A stretch of DNA of 9,738 bases from a bacterium (GTDB lineage: Bacteria > Calditrichota > Calditrichia > RBG-13-44-9 > J042): the NCBI GenBank assembly GCA_015494485.1, contig WGBF01000614.1, positions 1-9,738 of the forward strand. Direction: 5' to 3'. The notes under the pieces were generated by a model. The model had not been told where the DNA came from. It saw nothing but the letters and a program-made list of their open reading frames with translations, and searched no databases. This document shows, one piece after another, positions 5,438 through 9,738 of this stretch. The position numbers and the translations under genes are program-made. Numbering within the stretch: the first letter of the stretch is position 1; each line of letters opens with the position of its first letter.

Positions 5438-8400
5438 ATGAAGAGAAAAAAAGGTCTTTTAATCCTGACATTATTCATAGTAGTCTTGTTGCTGCTAATG
5501 GGTAATGTCTTTGCCAAGGGGCCTGATACCAATGGTCAGGCGGTAGGATTTTATAAAGCATCGGCGTTAAATCCCAGCCGAACTCTTTTAAATATTAATA
5601 ACTGGTCCTACTGGCAGTACTATGATGGTCGTTCCGGTGTTGACCCCGACGGAAACTCCGGTGGAATTTTCCCTCGGGGTACCGCCGGTGTTGTATATGA
5701 AGATGGTATTGTGTTTGGTGCTGTAGTAGACGGGCAGATCCGTGTCGGTGGGCAAACCTACCGCGTGGGTACCCGTCCTGTGTTGGATCATATTTACCGC
5801 ATCCGCAGTGACTGGCGTACACTTGTCGGGGCCGAAGTTCTACAGGATGCAGCTGAATTTTATCGTACCACTCAGGGAGCTGTAACGGATGCTCAGCTTC
5901 AGGAACTGATTGATCAGTATGCTGCGGATTGGGAAAATTGGCCGGTTAATGAAGGTGCTCCGTGGACGGATGTGGATAGCAATGGTGTATATGATCCGGA
6001 TGTGGATATCGCTGGTATTGCCAGTGCGGATCAAGTTATCTATTATGTGGTTGACGATCAGGATCCCGGTCGGACTACTAACCTTTATGGTTCTGAACCC
6101 ATAGGTGTCCGGATTGATGTGACTTTGTGGGGTTACAAACAACCCGGTGCCCGTTTGGGTCAGATTATCTTTAAAAAATACAAATTTTACAATATTTCCG
6201 GCAAAACTTTAAATGATATGTACTTTGCACAGTGGGTAGACCCCGATATTGGTAATTATACTGATGATGTTGTGGGATGCGATTCCGTTTTAAGTTTGGG
6301 ATTTGCATATAATGGACCGGAAACTGATAACGATTTTGCTGCCTTTGGTCTTGCTCCTGCAGCAATGGGATATGACTTCTTTCAAGGGCCAATCAAATGG
6401 ACAAATAATCCCAACGATACAGCTGTATTCGATTTACAAACGATTAAGGGTGCTTATAATATGGGAATGACTTCTTTTGGGTATTTTTCAGCGGGGAATC
6501 AAGAATGGAGTGATCCTCGTTTAGGTGATTACGAAAGAGGAACGCTTGCATGGTATAATTTATTGAGGGGATATATTCCAAATCCCAATGTTACTGATCC
6601 GACTCCATTTACGCATAGAGATACTGGTGTACCAACTAAGTTTCCTTTAAATGGTGATCCAATTACAGGTGTTGGTGATATCGATGGGCAAGGTGCCAAT
6701 TTTGCACCCGCTGACCGCCGTATGACCCTGAATACCGGTCCGTTTACTATGGCACCTGATACAGTCCAGGAAGTGGTGGTTGCATTGATCGGTGGTCGTC
6801 CGGGTGAATCCCGTGTGGACGCTGTTGCCGATTTGAAGATTACCGACCAGATTGCTCAAAGTCTGTATGATGCACTGTTCACAACCGTACCGAAGGCTCC
6901 ACCTTCTCCTAAGGTAAGTGTGACCCCGTTTGAACGGAAAATTTTATTAACTTGGGGTGAAGACCCTGCCGCTGTGAAAGCTACTGAAGAAACTGTTTAT
7001 AAAGATAGTCCAACAACTCAATATGAATTTGAGGGGTATAATGTCTATCAATTACCCAATGCCAGCGCTATTGATAAAGCCAAACGTATTGCCACGTTCG
7101 ATAAAGTCAATGGCGTAACCATGATTACCGGAAGACGCTTCCTGCCGGAATTTGGCGCGGAAGTGGTTGTTCCGATCCAGTATGGTAATGACTATGGTAT
7201 TCAGCGATATTTTGTGATAGATAAGGATTATATAACCGGTGGTCCGTTATATCCGGGGAATGAATATTATTTTGCTGTTACTGCTTATAATTATAATCCT
7301 AATCCCCAGTTGATCGAAGACAAAGCCTTGGAATCCTCTATTACACCAATTCTGGTAACTACACAGAGCCCCAAGCCGGGTGTTCAGTATACTGCCGATC
7401 CGGAGCAGGAATTGAAAGTGACCCATACCTCCGGGGCCTCTGATGGCTTAGTAAAAGCTTTGGTCATTGATCCTAGCGCAGTAACTGGTCATCAGTATGA
7501 AGTGTTCTTTGAAGTGGATGAAGACACAAATTCCGCAACTTATGGTGAAACCCTCTGGGGTGTACGGGATGTAACAACTGGTGAAATCAAAGTCTCCAAG
7601 CAGAAACAAGCTTCTGACCTTGCAGAGGCAACAGATACACCCATTTTTGATGGTTTGCAAGTTCGCGTTGCTGGACCCCCCCTGGCAATAAGAGAGTGGC
7701 ACTATGCTAGTGGAGATCCAAGCCCTCTTTATCCTGATTACGATGGAGGCCGATGGTTTACGGGTGTTAATTGGGGTGGAACTGCTGTTTTTGGTGGAGT
7801 AGGCATTTGGGAAAACTTCTGGGGTTCCAGTGCCATTGCACCAGAAGATTTAGTTCCTGTTAAAGTGGAATGGGCAGCGATGACAGGGTATGATGACTTA
7901 AATAATAATGGCCAATACGATATAGGAGAACCTTATCAATTTGACACTTCCCAGGGACAAAAAGCTTTTATGTACCAAACCTGGGGTGGTGGGAACTACT
8001 TAGGATTTTTTGATGTGCCATTTAAAGTTTTTGATGTGTCAGATCCGGATAATCCACGCCAACTGAACGTGGTAGTTAGGGATAGAGATGGGAATCATCA
8101 GTGGGACTTACATACAGATGATACACCATATAATTATATATTCATAATGGCAACGGACTATGATCCTAATGGTAAAATTTATGATCCGAATCAGGGTGGT
8201 TTGGATATTATGGCTAAGCTAGTTTCCGCTGACGATAGAATACCGGCATATTACGCCATGTGGTTGCAACAAAGAGGAGCTCGGCCACCTCTGGCGGAAG
8301 CAGGTGAACTGGATTTAATTCCAAATATCATTAATACCCCTGCTGATGTATTCCAGTTTACAGCGCCGGAAGTTAAAGAAAGTGTAGAATTAGCTCGTGA

Positions 8401-8731
8401 AGTAGTAGACAAAGTGAGTGTTTATCCGAACCCCTACTATGCGTACAATCCTCAGGAACCGAATCGTTTCACCAAATTCGTCACGTTCTATCACTTACCA
8501 CAAAAAGCGACCATTCGCATCTTTGCTCTGGATGGTACCCATGTGGTAACCCTGAATAAGGACGATGATTCGCAGTTCCTGCGGTGGAATTTGCAGAATA
8601 AGAACGGATTGCCTGTCGCTTCAGGTATTTATATTGCGCACGTGAAGATGACCCTGGATGATGGTAGTACGGTTGAGAAAACATTGAAACTCTTCATCAT
8701 TCAGGAACAGCAAATCCTGAAGTACTTCTAA
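5438..8731 (+). CDS. Large secreted surface protein with FN3-like domain and T9SS C-terminal sorting domain
   Basis: A 1097-residue exported protein. The signal peptide covers residues 1-26 (cleavage after NVFA). A long N-terminal region (about 27-490) matches no domain that I can name. A fibronectin-III-like segment (about 490-650; LLTWGEDP, EGYNVYQL, YYFAVTAYNY) follows, then a second unassigned region. The last about 105 residues (from Val993) form a Por-secretion-tail/FlgD-Ig-like sorting domain: VSVYPNPYY, ATIRIFALDGTHVVTL, FLRWNLQNKNG, VASGIYIAHV. This domain directs export through T9SS and attachment at the surface. Three EF-hand-like DxDxNG-type loops (near residues 178, 819 and 882) suggest calcium binding. 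AAGGAG at 5423-5428 sets the start. It lies 53 bases after the receptor gene and is probably its partner. Two segments (about 6171-6690 and 7640-8370) are AT-richer and carry most AGA/AGG codons, suggesting mosaic origin. No catalytic motif is visible, so binding or scaffolding is more likely than hydrolysis. Confidence 0.85.
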   Translation: MKRKKGLLILTLFIVVLLLLMGNVFAKGPDTNGQAVGFYKASALNPSRTLLNINNWSYWQYYDGRSGVDPDGNSGGIFPRGTAGVVYEDGIVFGAVVDGQIRVGGQTYRVGTRPVLDHIYRIRSDWRTLVGAEVLQDAAEFYRTTQGAVTDAQLQELIDQYAADWENWPVNEGAPWTDVDSNGVYDPDVDIAGIASADQVIYYVVDDQDPGRTTNLYGSEPIGVRIDVTLWGYKQPGARLGQIIFKKYKFYNISGKTLNDMYFAQWVDPDIGNYTDDVVGCDSVLSLGFAYNGPETDNDFAAFGLAPAAMGYDFFQGPIKWTNNPNDTAVFDLQTIKGAYNMGMTSFGYFSAGNQEWSDPRLGDYERGTLAWYNLLRGYIPNPNVTDPTPFTHRDTGVPTKFPLNGDPITGVGDIDGQGANFAPADRRMTLNTGPFTMAPDTVQEVVVALIGGRPGESRVDAVADLKITDQIAQSLYDALFTTVPKAPPSPKVSVTPFERKILLTWGEDPAAVKATEETVYKDSPTTQYEFEGYNVYQLPNASAIDKAKRIATFDKVNGVTMITGRRFLPEFGAEVVVPIQYGNDYGIQRYFVIDKDYITGGPLYPGNEYYFAVTAYNYNPNPQLIEDKALESSITPILVTTQSPKPGVQYTADPEQELKVTHTSGASDGLVKALVIDPSAVTGHQYEVFFEVDEDTNSATYGETLWGVRDVTTGEIKVSKQKQASDLAEATDTPIFDGLQVRVAGPPLAIREWHYASGDPSPLYPDYDGGRWFTGVNWGGTAVFGGVGIWENFWGSSAIAPEDLVPVKVEWAAMTGYDDLNNNGQYDIGEPYQFDTSQGQKAFMYQTWGGGNYLGFFDVPFKVFDVSDPDNPRQLNVVVRDRDGNHQWDLHTDDTPYNYIFIMATDYDPNGKIYDPNQGGLDIMAKLVSADDRIPAYYAMWLQQRGARPPLAEAGELDLIPNIINTPADVFQFTAPEVKESVELAREVVDKVSVYPNPYYAYNPQEPNRFTKFVTFYHLPQKATIRIFALDGTHVVTLNKDDDSQFLRWNLQNKNGLPVASGIYIAHVKMTLDDGSTVEKTLKLFIIQEQQILKYF

Positions 8732-8778
8732 TGGCGTGTGTTAAGAGTAAAAATGAAACAATATAGAGGGGTAAAGTT

Positions 8779-9738
8779 ATGAAAATGAAAAAACTTCTTT
8801 CCATTACATTGGTGATGGCGTTAGTCCTGTTTTCAGGACTAACGTCCACCTATGCCGGTGATCTGGATCGTGCCGGAACAGCCGCCGGTGTGCAAACGCT
8901 GGTTCCGGTTGGCGCCCGGTATCTGGCAATGGGTGGTGCGAATATTGCTACGGTAACCGGCGTTGATGGTATTTTCTGGAATCCGTCTGCACTGGCTTCC
9001 ATTAAGACGGCCGAAGCCGTGTTATCCACGATGACCATCTTCAATGATATTAAAGTGAACTATCTGGCTCTGGGATTTAATGCGGGCCGTCTGGGAACGA
9101 TTGCCTTTACCTTGAAGGCATTCGATTTCGGTGATATCCCATATACCACAACCCAGGATCCGGATGGTGCCTCCGGTCGCACCTTCTCTCCTACATTTGT
9201 GACCGGAAGTATCGTTTATGCCATGCGCATGACCGACCGGATCCATGTTGGTGTAACGGGTAAGCTGATTTACGAAAGCGTGGATCGCGCCAGCGCCAAC
9301 GCCTTTGCATTCGATGCAGGTATTCAGTACCATGATCTGGGTGGCCTGAAGGGTGTGTCCTTTGGTGTCACGGTTAAGAACATCGGTACCAACCTGAAGT
9401 ACGGTGGTTCGGCGTTCTACAAACAGGCTTCGGTACCCGGTTCGGATCGCACCGATTTCTTCAAGGTCGATCCTCAGGTGCATGAATTACCGGCATTGAT
9501 TGAATTGGGTTTAAGCTATCAGCGTGAAATTGCTGAAAACAGCGTGTTGAGCCTTGCTGGTAAATTCCAGAACAATAACTTTGGCGCGGACTTCTATCGG
9601 TTTGGTGCGGAATACAATTACAACAACTTTGTGATGTTGCGCGCGGGTTATTTGATGGAACAGGGTGTTCCTTCGGAAGATCAACTCTACCGCTTCACTG
9701 CCGGTTTAGGGTTGAACTTCTCCCTGGGACAAACCAAT
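8779..9738 (+). CDS. PorV/PorQ-family outer-membrane beta-barrel protein (320 residues, cut by window end)
   Basis: The frame opens at ATG 8779-8781 and stays open to the last base. A signal peptide covers residues 1-26 (cleavage after STYA). The mature start carries the family block VPVGARYLAMGGANIATVTGVDG followed by FWNPSALAS, which is typical of the PorV/PorQ (UPF0164) branch of FadL-like barrels. The remainder alternates as beta-strands with Gly/aromatic ends, and only the last strands are likely missing. In Bacteroidota PorV carries T9SS cargo, by its C-terminal domain, from the translocon to the PorU sortase. A dedicated copy next to a T9SS-sorted protein suggests it serves that cargo; this is inference, since many FCB genomes hold numerous PorV-like paralogues. 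GAGGGG at 8766-8771 is the ribosome site; Met3 is a possible alternative start. A strong inverted repeat lies within the signal-peptide coding part. Confidence 0.87.
   Translation, partial: MKMKKLLSITLVMALVLFSGLTSTYAGDLDRAGTAAGVQTLVPVGARYLAMGGANIATVTGVDGIFWNPSALASIKTAEAVLSTMTIFNDIKVNYLALGFNAGRLGTIAFTLKAFDFGDIPYTTTQDPDGASGRTFSPTFVTGSIVYAMRMTDRIHVGVTGKLIYESVDRASANAFAFDAGIQYHDLGGLKGVSFGVTVKNIGTNLKYGGSAFYKQASVPGSDRTDFFKVDPQVHELPALIELGLSYQREIAENSVLSLAGKFQNNNFGADFYRFGAEYNYNNFVMLRAGYLMEQGVPSEDQLYRFTAGLGLNFSLGQTN
8817..8846 (+). other. Strong hairpin within the signal-peptide coding region of the PorV-like gene
   Basis: CGTTAGTCCTG (8819-8829) and CAGGACTAACG (8834-8843 plus G8844) are perfect 11-base complements around a TTTT loop. 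In RNA, a G-U pair (8818/8845) and a G-C pair (8817/8846) extend it to 13 pairs. It begins 38 bases after the start codon. No T-run follows, so it is not a terminator. It could slow early translation, protect the 3' part of the operon mRNA or mark a processing site. Confidence 0.6.

Noticed and set aside
4851..5471. 206-codon minus-strand open frame across the end of the receptor gene
   Set aside because: It is a shadow of the receptor's codon bias; the plus-strand frame has clear barrel signatures and its own ribosome site.
9022..9483. 153-codon minus-strand open frame in the PorV-like gene
   Set aside because: Antisense shadow; the plus-strand frame has a signal peptide and the PorV-family motifs.
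1..9738. CRISPR array, insertion sequence or integrase
   Set aside because: No regularly spaced direct repeats, transposase frame or terminal inverted repeats with target duplications were seen.

Overview
The window looks like chromosomal DNA of a didermic bacterium of the Fibrobacterota-Chlorobiota-Bacteroidota (FCB) side of the tree, most like Calditrichota, KSB1 or Marinimicrobia. The reasons are a TonB-dependent receptor with an N-terminal carboxypeptidase-regulatory-like domain, a very large secreted protein ending in a type IX secretion (T9SS) sorting domain of the VYPNP...GIY type, and a PorV/PorQ-family outer-membrane protein, all in one operon. Unlike many Bacteroidota, most starts carry clear purine-rich Shine-Dalgarno sequences. 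The lineage is inferred from family content, not from a marker gene.

Left part (1-1701, minus strand): an MBL-fold metallohydrolase (898-1701), a 79-residue very hydrophobic membrane protein (601-840), and the first 105 codons of a ComM/YifB-type Mg-chelatase-like AAA+ ATPase (315 down to 1). All three point the same way, but the 285-base gap before comM suggests it has its own promoter.

Middle (1702-2351): a 650-base divergent non-coding region with much structure. It has two copies of a ~42-base repeat, each with three TAGGAAA-type half-sites, 312 bases apart. Between them lies a plus-strand unit made of an extended -10 promoter, a GC-rich multi-stem RNA with competing hairpins, and an intrinsic terminator with an 8-bp perfect stem. 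After the second repeat come a candidate promoter, an AT-rich stem, a two-codon ORF behind a strong Shine-Dalgarno, and then the receptor gene.

Right part (2352-9738, plus strand): a three-gene operon with gaps of 53 and 47 bases: TonB-dependent receptor, large T9SS-sorted protein, PorV-like protein (cut by the window end). The simplest reading is an outer-membrane uptake or surface-assembly module in which a T9SS-exported partner and its own PorV-like carrier accompany the receptor, in the place where a SusD lipoprotein would sit in Bacteroidota. The substrate cannot be read from the sequence. A 13-pair RNA hairpin lies inside the PorV-like signal-peptide coding region, and the T9SS protein gene has a mosaic base composition.
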